A DNA stretch of 64,000 bases from Symsagittifera roscoffensis. Lineage: Eukaryota; Xenacoelomorpha; Acoela; Convolutidae. Position numbers and translations under genes: made by a program. A model generated the notes under the pieces. The model saw only the letters and a list, made by a program, of their open reading frames with translations. It had not been told where the DNA came from and made no database searches. Positions within the stretch are counted from its first letter, which is position 1. Each line of letters starts with the position of its first letter. This document shows, piece after piece, positions 22,957 to 35,049 of this stretch. The stretch covers positions 76,975,718-77,039,717 of the forward strand of contig NC_087064.1 in assembly GCF_963678635.1 (NCBI RefSeq). Direction: 5' to 3'.

Positions 22957-23290
22957 CGCTCATTTGTCGTCTTAATGTCAAGTTGTCTTACTTTCCCCCC
23001 GTCTTTTGTACCGGACCCTCTATACCATTGGTACCGTGCTGCATCTTATTCGCTGTTCATTTTGTAGGACCTTTTCGGAAACAGTACTATTGAATCAACA
23101 GAGGGAATATTAAACGGTGCCAGGGTAATCAAACGACAGGCTATTAAGCCTACAAGACATTAAGACGACCAATTAGCTTTATACTAGTAACAGAATTGCG
23201 TGAAAGTCCAATCGAAAACGGCTGTTGTCTTAACGGCTGCCGCCTTATTTTTCGGACACCATATTACACGAAAACTCCTGCCACAAAAAA
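22957..23290. repeat. Dispersed repeat containing GTCGTCTTAA motifs
   Basis: TTTGTCGTCTTAATG near 22970, ATTAAGACGACC near 23160 and GTTGTCTTAACGGC near 23223 form diverged inverted copies. Related motifs recur at 27900-28640. This is probably one or more decayed DNA elements; boundaries are unclear. Confidence 0.45.
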
Positions 23291-24000
23291 ATCGGCATAT
23301 CAAAAATTCAAAATGGTACAGCAAGATTGATTGAAAAAGAGTTTTTGAACGAAATGATTAAAAAAATTTTAAATGAAAATTTTTGAAAGAAAAAATTTAA
23401 TTTCTCCAAATCACTTTCATCATTACAGATGTAACCAATCATCAATTAAATGAAAAACAAAATGCATTTTATAATAATTTGACCATATCAAATTATCAAC
23501 ACTAGGCAATGATTGAAGAGGATATATCAAGGGCAAATTCAATGCCCACAAATTGTCTAACTTGTGCACGATTGGAACAAGTGAAAATATTAATAATATA
23601 AGTATTATTAATTATTATATTATTATTGTAAAAACGAGAAGAAGAAAACGTCCTATCTCGTCAACTAAACAGATTTGCGTATTTTTTGTTTAGTAAATTA
23701 CTTTCAAAAAAATTGATTGAAAAATTTGCTTTGTTAATTCAACATTTCCAAAAATGTAATTGTCTCTTGAAGTTATTGGCAAAATTAAATTGATCTTTTT
23801 TTTCCGACATGTTTTCGAGGTTTTCTGGCAACAGACTAGTATCACTCAAAATATTCAACAGCCTGGCACCTCTATTTGTTAATGAGCATGCTTCTCTTTT
23901 ATTCATGCAAAAAGGATGCACATAAGTGTGCACTTCTGACTTCCGTGCGTTACATGAAAAAGATTTCTTTTGAAAATAAAGAATAAAAAAACAATAGGAT
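23291..24000. other. Gap: nothing recognised
   Basis: AT-rich, including an A/T-only low-complexity patch near 23588-23628. Confidence 0.4.
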
Positions 24001-25351
24001 GTTGGTAACTAACAGATAGATAGCAGAATTTAGGCAAAGCTTATATCTACAGCTCATGGACTGTTAAAAAATTGCTGTTGTAAAAAGTTTCGGTAATGGT
24101 TTCCAAATTTCTTTTGAAATCAATAACTCTTATAATTTTACGTTACCACATTAAGATTGAATTTTGTGTTTCATAATTTGTTTCTCCATCTTGAAATAAG
24201 CCATATTGAACGATTGGTTTAATATTTGTGTTGTAAAATTTTAGCAAAAAAGTTTTCAGTACATAGTTTCATTTTCGATAACACCGCAATGTCAACCTAA
24301 TTTTGATTTTTCTATATATGAATTATATATGTAAGTTTCTGGTCTACAAAAACACCGAAACATTTGCGAAAAAATTTAGGGTGAAATGTATCAGTTTGAA
24401 ATTCAACAAAGAGATTTGAAGCACTTCGATTTCTTCAAAACTTATCAGTGTTGTTTTTATCAGAAATCAAGGTTAATTTATTGTATTAAAGCCATGCTGC
24501 CATCTTTGATAAATCATCCTGGAAATCTTGTAAAAATGAGCTGTCACAACTAACGTTGGGTCATCTGCGAAAAGTTAAACATACGAATGTGATGCTATCG
24601 CAGGCATATTTTTAGTATATATTTAAAAAGGAGGGGGCCGAGGACTGATCCCTGAGGGAGAAGGACTACCGTTTTAACAGGCAACTAACCAGATTGACAA
24701 TTATTCACGAAAACACATTGATATCGTTCAGATAGATAACTTTCAAACCAAGGGTTGCATATATCTCTTATCCCAATACTATCTGTTTTTCAGCAGATAT
24801 TTGTGGTCAAGTGTATCAAAAGCTTAGCCTTTTTTAAGATCTATAAAAAACTGCATTTAATATTTTTATCTACTCCTAATTTGATTTTTTTTTGTTAATT
24901 CAGCTAGATCATCAATTGTAGCAAATTTTTTTCCAGGAACCGAATTGGCATTCATAGTGGACTCCAAACCTTCTTAGGTCACTAAACAATTTTGAGTGTA
25001 TACCTTCTCAAAAATTTCGCTAGAAATGCATAAAAGTGAAATGGAGCAGTAGCTATTCAGATCCAGTTTTCGCTTAGATTTATGTAAAGCTAAATTTTTT
25101 GCATATTTCAGAGATTCGGGAAAAACACCACTGATAAGTGAAAGATTTGTAAGATACCTTAGACAAGGAGCATCTACATAGCAGCTTTTTATCAGGAGCA
25201 TAAAACTTACTTCATCAATACTGGTGGTATGTTTTGATTTCAGGCTTTTTATCAAGTTTACTATTACTTGAAAAGAGCAGCTGAACAAATACATTGAGTG
25301 GCTACCAGGTTCCATATCATTGCATTGTTTAGTGTTCTTGATACTTTTCAT
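24001..25351 (-). mobile_element. Broken LINE reverse transcriptase
   Basis: Reading down the minus strand, reverse-transcriptase landmarks occur in order but in different frames. First come LKSKHTTSIDEVSF and LINLSLISGVFPESL-like text (25300-25090, here LTNLSLISGVFPESLKYAKN). PQGSVLGPLLF follows near 24640-24672, then the catalytic box FADDPTLV near 24560-24585, and a 3' segment matching the remnant at 4284-4931. Stops and shifts between the blocks show it is dead. The family resembles jockey/CR1-type elements; the exact clade needs a search. Confidence 0.8.
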
Positions 25352-25760
25352 TGGAATTTTGGACTGATTCTACATCCAAATACAGGGCTGATACCCCGAT
25401 TGCTGAATCGAGCTAGAAAATGCAAAAAGTGCAAAAAAACGACAATTAATAAGGCATTTGTTATTCTTTTTATATATACTATGCGCAGAAAACTGACAAA
25501 AAAGGAGAAAAAAGTCAGTTTGATGCTCAATTAAGCAAAATGCCTCATTTTATCCAGTCCCATAAAAACATCGTGCATTTTCTTGTAGCTATGTGCTAAT
25601 TTACCGCTCTTCTTTCTTTATAGTTGACTATATCAATTGACTTAACTAGTCTTTTATTCAGACAAGATATGGTGCACTAAAATCTGATTCGTTTTTTTTA
25701 ATCAACTTTAAATTGAATAAGACCTTGCAGCAGAGTGTAGAGAGGGTCTTCGATTAATTT
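25352..25760. other. Gap: 3' flank of the RTP-like gene
   Basis: No gene is supported. The two mirrored frames here are low complexity. Confidence 0.4.
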
Positions 25761-26510
25761 TCAACTGGACTGTTCTTTTGGCGCCTTTTTTCTTCCCATG
25801 TTCTTCTTTCTTTTAGACTCGGTTGAACTGTTTGCTTTAATGTTGTCCTCGCCTCCTTCCGACTTTTTGGACTTGCCGTTGGGAATCGGGATAGTTCGCC
25901 CAAATTGTTCTCCGTAGAAAAAGCTCCAACGGGTCTTCGTCAACGTTCCGTGATACCTATCGTCAAAATTGTACGGCCTTGATTTGGATGCAGAAGCATT
26001 GCCGAAGGATTTACCATAACTGCAGGCTCCTTCCATACAAGCTTCACATCTCATTGAATCATGGGGTTTCTTCCGATCTCTCGCTCGCGAATGTCGATCA
26101 GACGAATCATTTCCAGGCGCTGTCAAATTATACATGACTTTCTTGATGCGTTCGACTGCTTTTGAAATCGCTTTGTCAGTTGCTTCTTGGTCAAAAACAG
26201 GTAAACCAAATCTGTTGCATCGCCGACACGCTTGTCCAAATTCCTTTTCAACTACCAGTTCGGCTCGATTTCTGAGCTCATTGTAGCCGTAACTTATTTC
26301 CGTGCTGCATTGCGTAGAGCTCCAGCTCCACCGGCAGTTGTGGCATTTGAAATTGCCAAACATGGACCAAATTGTCATTTCTTTTCTATCTTGAATCTTT
26401 TCATCCTCCAGCACGCTCGAGTAGATTTCATATGTAACAAGTTCTGAGCCGAACTTGCTAAACGAATTCAACCAGCATTCAAAGTTATCTTCAAAATAAG
26501 CGTAAGACAT
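25761..26510 (-). CDS. Receptor-transporting-protein-like 3CxxC zinc-finger protein
   Basis: The 249-residue product carries the RTP-type zinc-binding domain (zf-3CxxC). Landmarks are GNFKCHNCRWSWSSTQC (C56, C59, C68), QACRRCN (C95, C98), PVFDQEATDKAISKAVERI (105-122) and HDSMRCEACMEGAC (C155, C158, C163). This order and spacing match vertebrate RTP1-4, which help odorant and other GPCRs reach the cell surface; RTP4 also has antiviral activity. Function here is only inferred. There is no C-terminal membrane helix; the tail (about 213-249) is Lys/Ser-rich. The open frame extends upstream without a good start. I choose the ATG at 26510 because an acceptor lies 10 nt upstream and the paralogue at 42.8-43.8 kb shares this ATG. 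The frame further upstream runs into a transposon end. Confidence 0.82.
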   Translation of the reverse strand: MSYAYFEDNFECWLNSFSKFGSELVTYEIYSSVLEDEKIQDRKEMTIWSMFGNFKCHNCRWSWSSTQCSTEISYGYNELRNRAELVVEKEFGQACRRCNRFGLPVFDQEATDKAISKAVERIKKVMYNLTAPGNDSSDRHSRARDRKKPHDSMRCEACMEGACSYGKSFGNASASKSRPYNFDDRYHGTLTKTRWSFFYGEQFGRTIPIPNGKSKKSEGGEDNIKANSSTESKRKKNMGRKKAPKEQSS

Positions 26511-26530
26511 TCGCTTGCAACTATATGCGT
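26511..26530 (-). promoter_or_regulatory. 3' splice acceptor 10 nt before RTP-like start
   Basis: On the minus strand GCATATAG ends at 26521, then TTGCAAGCGA and the ATG at 26510. Confidence 0.5.
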
Positions 26531-26680
26531 TTTTAGAAGTGGCAATACCGGTAACTGTTACTGTAATACTATAATACCAGTAAAATGCAAGGAAATTTGC
26601 TCTAAGTTGTGTTGCATGGTTATGAAGAACGATAAACATCAAGACACAACCCACATTGAATGATGAAGTCATAGTTATAG

Positions 26681-27151
26681 GGTCTAGGACAACAAGCCGA
26701 CGGGACTTCAAGCCGAAGGGACTTCAAGACGAAATATAAACCTTCAAGCACCTCAAAACACTATTTTCTCAACTTTAAAATATTTGTTTTCGAAAATTTA
26801 GGTTAGTTTAGATCATAACAAGCCTTCTTCATAACAATGCAACACAACTTAAGAATGGTATCAGATAATTAGATCAGCCGGATTTTGAAATGCATAAATT
26901 ATACACATGAAAACATGAAAAACCCCTTTAACAATGGTTTTAATTTTCAATATTCCTAAACATCAAAATTAAAGGCTCAAAATTAATTTAAAAAATCCAA
27001 TAACTTCTAAAGAAAGCTTATGAAATTGAGAAGTTATTCCAAATAAATTTCAAATTAATCTCATTATATCACTTTTTGACAAAAATTTCGGCTTGAAGTC
27101 CTTAGTTTTACGATTCGGCTAAAAGTCCCGTCGGCTTGATTTCCGGTGCCT
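26681..27151. mobile_element. 471-bp DNA transposon with 9-bp target duplication
   Basis: Direct repeats TAGTTATAG flank the element (26672-26680 and 27152-27160). Its ends are imperfect inverted repeats sharing CAAGCCGACGGGACTT and the related AGCCGAA and GGACTTCAAGCC segments. There is no coding. A 9-bp duplication suggests a Mutator-like or related origin. It sits in the 5' flank of the RTP-like gene. Confidence 0.7.
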
Positions 27152-27169
27152 TAGTTATAGGGGAGAATT

Positions 27170-27535
27170 CCCATAGATCCCAATATTCGGTGGCCAGTCA
27201 ATAAGCAAAATAGTCTAAAAGCAGAATGGGTCCAAGAACAGAAAAGTATCAACTTTTATAAGCTAATCGGTAAATTAATTATCAGAAATGTCAATAAAAC
27301 CAAAGCAACGAACATTTTATGCATAATTTGAGTAATTTAATCAAGCATTTTAAAAAAAAAATCAATAAAAAAAACTTAGTCAATTCATGCATAAGTTATT
27401 CGTTGTCTTTTATCAATTAGCCGTATAAACCAATTTAAGTCAAAATTTTTCTGTTTTGCTGTTCTTGGACCCATTCTGCACTTGGATCATTCTGATATTT
27501 CTGCTTATTCCCAATATTGATAGCTCCCATAATAA
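27170..27535. repeat. Fold-back element, first palindrome
   Basis: The left arm near 27195-27245 and the right arm near 27446-27520 are inverted copies sharing GAATGGGTCCAAGAACAG and the adjacent AATAAGCA/AATATTGGGA stretches. The central region has no coding. Confidence 0.6.
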
Positions 27536-27855
27536 AAAATCAGTCGCATAAGCCCCAAAATTTATTTTCTTTTATTCTGATTTGTTGAAATTTGAGCAAA
27601 CGAATTTATGGATTGATTGTTTACTGTTCAAGCAGCATAAACTCAAGCTGCTGAATAGGGACCACCGCAACCGCGCCAACGTGCTGCTAGCCTGTCAACA
27701 GAGGGTAGGACTCTATACAAAAATTAGAGCCGGTTATCGCCGGCCCACCGACGACCTTAAGCCGAGACTCGGTTAATTTAGTCTTTTGACCAATTGAGAA
27801 AAATTGAGACTTATGCGACTGCTTTTTATTTTATTTTGGGAGCTATGGGACTGAT
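27525..27855. repeat. Fold-back element, second palindrome
   Basis: AGCTCCCATAATAAAAAATC followed by AGTCGCATAAG (27525-27555) is inverted at 27807-27850 (CTTATGCGACTG, then GGGAGCTATGGG). It abuts the first palindrome and encloses the GC-rich island at 27640-27776. Confidence 0.55.
27582..27776 (+). other. GC-rich coding-like island inside palindrome
   Basis: A 64-codon frame without an ATG, whose second half is unusually GC-rich for this window (NRDHRNRANVLLACQQR, then AGYRRPTDDLKPRLG). It also holds two small hairpins, GCCGGTTATCGCCGGC and CCGAGACTCGG. It may be a captured gene fragment or a structured segment. No family is recognised. Confidence 0.25.
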
Positions 27856-27899
27856 TTTTCATTTTGGGACCTATGAATATGCACCGTTATAGGTGCTAG

Positions 27900-28640
27900 A
27901 AAAATAGGACGACATGCTATTACGACGACAAGACCTTGGGACGAAAATTAAGCGTTATTAGATGCAAAATGAGCAGTTCAAAATTAACGGTTTAAATTTC
28001 TCGAAATACAATGTAGATAATTGCGTGTAGAGTTGTAAAAACCCACCAAAATCAGTTGTCGTCTTATTGAACGGCCACCATAGTTATATTTACAAAAATT
28101 GTTCAAATAATAAATAACAGAAGACTTTAGGTGATTAAGATGCGACTTAATGGTGTACGGTAAATTAGATGACAGCTGTTAAGACGACAACCTCTTTTAT
28201 TGGGTCTGTAAGACGACGCCACACGCAAATTCAATTATTTTTCTGAGAAATAGAAATTGCGTAAAATCCAGTTCAATTTACATATTATTAACTCTCATAT
28301 GTGCTCTTAAAGTCATGTTATCCTAATGTCTTTTCTCCTTACCAAGCACCAAGACTTATGGGCCGATTCTTTAACAGGACAAGGATCGTTTTTACAAACT
28401 ATCACGAAAAAAGACTGGGGGTCTGGCAAATAAGACGACAGCTGCTAAGACAAAAATTGTTTTTGATGGACCTTTCAAACGAGACTCACACAACTCTCCA
28501 ATTGTATTTGTGAGAAAGATGAGCCGCTCAAATTTGAACAGTTCAATTTAAATATTTTAACGCTCCTTTGTCATCTTAAACACAGATGGTCTTTTTTACC
28601 AAGCACCGTAAGCGGATAAGTAAAGATAAGTTTAAAAAAA
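27900..28640. repeat. Dispersed GACGACA repeat region
   Basis: Multiple diverged copies of TAAGACGACA and its complement (near 27910, 28060, 28185, 28210, 28430) are shared with 22957-23290. No coding. Confidence 0.4.
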
Positions 28641-29020
28641 AATAAAGATCTGCAAATTTTATCTAGCACCAAAAGACCGGGATAGGTTAAAAAAAGAACA
28701 CATTTCTCGATAATATAAAAAACATTTCTGAGAAAATGAAAATAAAATTAGTTATGTCAATTCATTTGGCCAACTCAACGAAGAGGCGTGCGGTGTATTA
28801 CCAGATAACTCCAAGAGCAGATAAATTGATTGGAAAATAAATGTTTCGCGGATAGGCTTTATATCATCTTAAAAATATTGATGTCCTGGAGTCAAAACTA
28901 AAAAGTTGTTAACCGCGATAAACAATTGTTAAGTTTGTGTTTTTGGAAATCAGCAAAATTAAACGGAATGTCTGCAACAATTCGAGTACCTTAGGTGCCG
29001 GTTCGAGGTTAAAGTTTTAT
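28641..29020. other. Gap: nothing recognised
   Basis: AT-rich interval with no supported feature. Confidence 0.4.
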
Positions 29021-29022
29021 AA

Positions 29023-29250
29023 TCAGACGATCGCGACCAGAATTTGGTATTTCCAGATTGCCGCGAGAGAAAATGGATATTTTCAGACCGTCACAACCAA
29101 AATTTGGTATTTCCAGACTTAGCAGACTGCGGCAATATGTCCACGACCGGTGCGACCGAAAGAAAGTGAACCGTGGCGAGACCAAAGAAAGTTAACAGGG
29201 ACTGACGCGACCCTAGGAAAGTAAACGAAAGTAACAGCTTGATCTAAATA
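29023..29250. repeat. Minisatellite, about 30-bp units, two sub-arrays
   Basis: Three units begin CAGA and contain variants of AATTTGGTATTTC (29023-29115). They are followed by three units of the type GCGACC plus GAAAGAAAGT (29145-29245). Units are diverged. Confidence 0.6.
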
Positions 29251-31960
29251 GAGTACAAGTTCTGATATACCAGAGTCAAAAAGTATAATGGCTAGCAGTT
29301 TAGCCGTGACCGACAAAGAAAAAGCTTTAAAAAATTCAAGAAATTATCAAAAAACGGCCCAAACGAAGACAGTCTCCCACACTTTACTGCACAGGAAATA
29401 ACCTATAAGCTCATTTCACTCACTGACACAGATTATCTGATTAATACTGATGTCTAGATAGGAGGTTTATCTAAAACCTCAATGTATACCGCCTCACAAT
29501 GGCCTAGAGATTATAATAGTAGGATTTTCAAGATGCACGGCAAAAAACCGAGTGCTAATGAATACGAATTTCACCTCTGAAAAGAAAAACCATAACCACA
29601 TACTCTTGGTGCCCGATCTTCTATAAACGGAAAGCCGACCATGAAAAATTCCCAATGGCGGCTCAGTATCTCCTTAACAGTCCCTTCCTTTAGCAAAAGG
29701 GGGAGTCATTACTAGCTACCATATGAGGGATAGTTAAAGGGATCAGTGGAATCAGGACGGGTTCTCATCTGGTTTCAAGGATCAGCAGAAACCTGGGTCG
29801 TTATATTATACTTGAATCTGGGTCGTTGTATTACATCTTTAGTGAAACATAACATATCGATAACATATTATTGAGCCTATATGTAATTTGTTTCATTCCG
29901 CTGAAAAAGATACAAAAAGCCATTTTTCGAACTAAAACTCAATAACCTGCCGTTTGAAATTTTGTCGTCGGAGACCGTTATTTTTGCAAAAAGGGGTAAT
30001 AGGAGGACTTGGAGAGCTTTTCGACATTAGGAATGGTTCTCATCTGGTCCCAAAGAAGTCGCATAAATCTGGGTCAACTTATTGCAATTGAACGTTAGAT
30101 CTTTAGTGAATCATATCGAAGAATTGAAAGAATATTTTCCTTATGCGACTTCTTGACTGGGATAACTGTCCTAGCTGTGTTATGGAGAGCACAAAATCTA
30201 AATAACCGTTTTTTATCATCTTGCATTGTGAAAGCACTTTTTGACTTTTTTGTCTCGTTTTTGCGAACTTCAGCTTCGCTCTGTTCAACCAATCTATCTA
30301 TTTTGACAATCATCATTCACTTTGAGTGTGACCTTTTATGTAAGTGCCTAAACACATGCTTCTAAAACGGTCCAAAAAAGTATTGGGCACAAAATATAAG
30401 CCCATAAAACACAATGAATGAGGGCGAGTCTCTCGGCTGGGTTGGAATGAGGTACTTCAGGGGCAGAACTCAAGAAAAAAAACGAAAGATTATTACGCGA
30501 CAGATTTTTTCAACTTCAGTACCGAATTTTTTAATTTTTTTTTTGGTGATGAATAACAAACTAACCATCGAGAAGCCAATTGTATCAACCTTAACTCGTA
30601 TCAAAATTTTAAAAACCAGTCCCACTCGAATCAAAAATTTTCATCCATTATTCTAGTAGGTTGCAGTTTCAGCCAGCCAAAAAATTCGTTTACCTGATAC
30701 TGAGTACAAAAAAAAACAAATTGGAAGAACACGTTATTCAAATTCTAGCCATTTTCAGTCAAAACTCAGTCAACCCAATCGACATGCCTGAGCGCCTGTG
30801 CTACTAAAAAAAATTATGGTCAACAGAAAGTTCGAAAACTACTTTAGCTCAGCGAAACCGATTTAATTGAGCAATTTATTCTTTTCATCGCCTTAAAGCT
30901 CTTTTAATAAAACGTCACCTTAAAGCTCTTTTAATTTCAAGTATCTTTGAAGATTGGCACTTTTCTTTTGCAACCAACCCAATAAGAGAAAACTGGGTCT
31001 ATGAGTAAGTTTTTATTCCAAAGAATTCAAAAGAAATCAAATGTCAACCCGCAAAAACTCAAAATTGAGCATGAACGCTTATGACTGTTTTCCAGACAAA
31101 AATTTACCTCATTAAGTGGTAAATTATTTCGTTTATTGATACTTAATACAATTAAAAAATTAATATAACTTGGATAAGTTGATAGCCTATTTTTATCATA
31201 CCGCTTAAAATAGCATGAAAAAATCCGCGATGGTAGTTGAATTGGGTAGCAAAACTCTTCGGCTTCATTTAGATTCAACCAATAGAGCCTTTACGTTTCA
31301 ATTTTTTCGGATTTTAAAGTTTCGGTCGAATAAGTTACATGGACAACAGATGGTTGCCCAAGTAAAGCTCGACGATTCCGAAGAATAGTGACTAAAAATT
31401 TCGAAAAAAAAAAATATATCATGTTAAAGCTTTTTGAGCTTCCAGATTTGTTTATGCTTGACAATTTTTTTTCAAAATATATAATTTCGATAAAACTGGA
31501 TCAAGTAACATGTTTTATTCCGCAGAAAGATTCAGAAAAATTAGGTCTTATTTTGACATAAGAAGCCAACAAATGTTGCGACCTTCGCATACTTGCGGTT
31601 CGATAGTAATTTTTTTGTCTTCCTTCTGATATCCAGAAGAAGAATCCAATTGTCAATGCCACTAATGACTGTTCTTAAAATGTCTAACCGTTAGAAAACA
31701 TCGCTAATTAGAGTCCAAATGATTCCCAAATTACTTTTCGACCCGACCGTTCAGTCCATCACTTATAAGTTATCAATTATAATTATTTTAGTGAGACAAT
31801 TAAGGCGTTAAATTGACAATAGAGGGAATTAGGTCTTAAGAGTGAAACATTACCCGATTAACACCGGAGTTTTGTCTTAATCAAGCAAAAAATCCTCAAT
31901 TTCAAAATAAAACTTAGTCTAACGCTACCGTGTAACAACATCGACGTGAACAAAATTTAG
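29251..31960. other. Gap: no gene recognised
   Basis: Contains a diverged repeated phrase GGTTCTCATCTGGT, then AATCTGGGTC, near 29760-29830 and 30030-30080, and a duplicated CCTTAAAGCTCTTTTAAT near 30890-30935. Short frames are unsupported. Confidence 0.4.
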
Positions 31961-31968
31961 CAGTATAA

Positions 31969-32208
31969 AAAATTACGGCTCTTTTCCAGTTCCCCCCCCC
32001 CCTTTCAAATTCAATTTCGAAAAAACTATTTAACGTTGTTATATCTTAATGAAATTTGGCGTGGTGAACAAATCGACAATTCTGAACAGATTTGTTCTTC
32101 ATACTTTACAGCATAACATCACGCGTTTAGCCGTAATAACACGTAAAACGAACATAAAACTCGGTATTCTGAAAGGTGGGGGGGGAACTGGAAAAGAGCC
32201 AAAATTAC
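31969..32208. mobile_element. hAT-like MITE (224 bp) with 8-bp target duplication
   Basis: The element at 31977-32200 has terminal inverted repeats GGCTCTTTTCCAGTTCCCCC and its complement. It is flanked by perfect duplications AAAATTAC (31969-31976, 32201-32208). An 8-bp duplication is typical of the hAT superfamily. The poly-C/poly-G runs are part of the inverted repeats. Confidence 0.85.
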
Positions 32209-33714
32209 TTAACCATGTCTTGATCATATATTTTTTGACTTCAGCTTCTTTTATTTGAAACGTGCATTTGACTATATCAAACAATAAAAATAGGACAAAT
32301 GAATTGTTTTAATTTCCTTTCAATTTTCTATGCTTTCAGAAAATTCCTGGTCCGTCACCTAAATTGGTTTACCTTACCCTGAATTCAAGCATTTTCAATT
32401 AAGTATCTTCTAATTCAAGCAAAATATCCCGATTGAAATTATTTCCGACTTCAAATCTAAATCAACAATTGGTGATGCGACACGACTCTTTCTTTTTTTC
32501 AAAGAAATTTAGAGTAGAATGCTTGAAATATTATAATACAAAAATTAAAGATCTCTTGAACTACCCGCTTATTCACACCCCCCCCCCCCCTAACACCTAC
32601 CTCGGGTACCTAGTAACGCATTTCCAACCTCTTAAGAACTAATTCAACCGTTAAGCATATGCGAATTTTACTTAGAAGAGAATCTTGCAAAAGCGTGGAA
32701 TTAGTTAGATCCAAAATTGAAAATCTGTTTAACTTATTGCAATAGCGGCGTGTTTTCTAAATGCCTCTGAATGTGAATGACGCAGATCTAGAGATCTATA
32801 AAGTCATCTACCCCGATATTAAGCTTCCTGATTTATATAACAACAACCAGCATAAGAAACACTTGCGCCGCCTTTATAAAGCTCCCTCCAAGCAGATATT
32901 ATTTGGGTTTGAATCACTGCTTCAATAGTACAATGATAGAATGAAAAGGCTACAAAAAATTAGTTTTGACACGAAGTAGAACAAGAAAGATTTCAGTTTT
33001 CCGGAAAAGAAACGTTTTCGATTTTCATTACTCAATAAATTGATAGCCTGCATATTTGAGAGTACAAATCAACATAAATTTCAAGGTTAATATCTATAAA
33101 AGAAATTCTGTTTCATATAAAATGAACTAAACTTGAATAAACAAAAACTTTTACATGTAAGAGAACTGAAACACAAGCTAAAAGCACTAAAATAAATGGA
33201 AGGGCTTTTTTAAACATTTGTTTCCTTCAAGCTAATAATTTGATTTTTTTTGGATGTTCAAAGAAGCTAGTAATTATCGAGCGAACAAAACCTTGGCAGC
33301 CAGTGACACCCAAAAAGCTACTAACTTAAAAATATTGCCGTCTGCAAAATACAATTTCTTTAATGGAAAAAACTTCGTGCTTAAAAAGAGACCCTGTTTA
33401 TCTAAGATGAGTTGGACGAGTTTAAGGGTTTATTCTAACAGCAAAATCTGCGCTAGGTGCTAGGTACAAAAAAGCGCACTAAACAAATTCACGTTTAAGC
33501 TCTTTTTCAATTTCTTATCCCCTGGCAAAATTGAATCGCCAAGTTTTCCAATAAATTGATGTTCAAATCTGTTCACTCCTTCACACACACTTTTTTCATT
33601 ATGATTTATTAGCGCAAAACTCATTTTAGATCGGCTAGTAAGCCGAATTTCAGCAGAAATTAGAGGCGGGAACTTGAAAAGAGCATAATTTTCAACCAAT
33701 TAGGTGGGACTTTT
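32209..33714. other. Gap: no gene recognised
   Basis: Includes an isolated C run near 32578-32590. The 69-79 codon frames near 33254-33699 lack motifs. Confidence 0.4.
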
Positions 33715-34305
33715 TCAACAATGTGTAGTATGGGGATCCAAGTTCTCAGTTTCTGCGTAGAACAAACGGGCCGACCTAATATTCAAATCTGACAACTCCA
33801 CTTTCCCCAGATCTGCCTTCAATAGATCTTCTTCCGTACTTTCTTCCTCTTTCGAATCCTCCGATACGTTCCAAGCTTTCGCTCCGTCGTCTTCCGAGCA
33901 TGCTTTCAACTCACAATCCACTTGACAAGACTGAACTGCAGTGACGTCCCCTTTCCCCGAGTCCAACTTATTTTCACAGAATATTTGTCTGGGTATTTTT
34001 TTCCTCTTTGCGATTGAAATACTTCTCAGCTTTGCATCTACATACCTCTCTCTATCTTCAGGTTCCATATATTTCAGAACCGAGACATCCAGGTCCATTT
34101 CTTGCATCACTTCCTCATCTAGGATTCCCCCATTTAGGAGTCCAGAGTAAAAATGACTGTCATCTGAGACGCATGAAGAGACTCCTGGATGGATCTCGCG
34201 TCTTCTTGGACCCTCGAGCCAGCAGAGGAATTTGTAGTAGCCGTACATAGTTCCGCCATAGGCTGCCACCAAGCCAGTCGCCGCCAAAACCTCCAGACCC
34301 GACAT
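33715..34305 (-). CDS. Unidentified small protein with N-terminal membrane anchor
   Basis: A 196-codon frame with its own ATG at 34305 and a more even codon composition than the surrounding repeats. Residues about 4-30 are hydrophobic and end in Trp-Leu before the basic GPRRR (33-37). This fits a signal anchor with the remainder cytosolic by the positive-inside rule. The rest is hydrophilic, with a short basic patch (IAKRKKIPR) and an acidic Glu/Asp/Ser-rich C-terminal half. I do not recognise the family. An overlapping out-of-frame ATG lies 8 nt upstream, and no splice acceptor is seen near the start. The gene may therefore have a different start or an upstream exon. Confidence 0.55.
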   Translation of the reverse strand: MSGLEVLAATGLVAAYGGTMYGYYKFLCWLEGPRRREIHPGVSSCVSDDSHFYSGLLNGGILDEEVMQEMDLDVSVLKYMEPEDRERYVDAKLRSISIAKRKKIPRQIFCENKLDSGKGDVTAVQSCQVDCELKACSEDDGAKAWNVSEDSKEEESTEEDLLKADLGKVELSDLNIRSARLFYAETENLDPHTTHC

Positions 34306-34686
34306 TGTTCATTCGACCAACAGCAAAATTATTTTCGTAATTTCTTTTGATAAAATCGGAATTCAATTCCTTCTTTTGAAGAAGCCAGCAAGTTTGTTAA
34401 AAACGAAATTGATGCATTTGTTATGCCGCAGAAAAAGTCACGTGCTATAAAATCAGTTCACAGTACGATAAAGCAAAACAACTGATGTCAAGCTTCTTAA
34501 GTTTCAACTCAGTCGAAGTCACTTTTTCCTCAATGAAAGTTTAAAAAACTTAAGCGACTTTTTTAGTTTCTCTGCCAAATTTTTATTCTCGACCAAATTT
34601 CTTATCGGTCAACGAATATGAACGGAGTTGATTAACCTAAAACTGCTCATTTAAACGTCGGATTTTAGCTTCTCATTGATTTCCAC

Positions 34687-34826
34687 GTACACCATATTAA
34701 TTCTGCTAAAAATTTAAGCAAGTTTTGTCTTCACAAGTTTTCACCTAAACTCAACCCAATTTGAGAAAAAGGCGTTTTTAATTTCAAGTTTAACTTGTTT
34801 TGTCCGGTTAATTTAAATCAGCACTG
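34687..34826. mobile_element. Solo arm of Tc1-type palindromic element
   Basis: Matches the right arm of the elements at 54298-55715 and ends TAATTTAAATCAGCACTG followed by TA (34827-34828). The left arm is missing. Confidence 0.7.
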
Positions 34827-34828
34827 TA

Positions 34829-35049
34829 ACAACAACCATTTCCAAAAAACCTAATTAACCTTATAAGCTGTAGTTTTTGATCGACTAAACTGTTTAAGGA
34901 CAACGATATTGCCACTTGTATTCACTGTATAATATCTTTTCTCACTGCAAATCTAGAACTCATTGGCTAACTACTCTTTTTTTCTTCTATTTCCTAATAC
35001 AAACTAGTCTCGTTTTTTGTGCGTGCTGTGATAAAAGGATCTAACGAAA
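34829..35049. other. Gap: nothing recognised
   Basis: Short AT-rich interval between two transposon relics. Confidence 0.4.

Noticed and set aside
26511..26711. N-terminal extension of the RTP-like frame
   Set aside because: It has no supported start, its first codons come from a transposon terminal repeat, and the paralogue supports the ATG at 26510.
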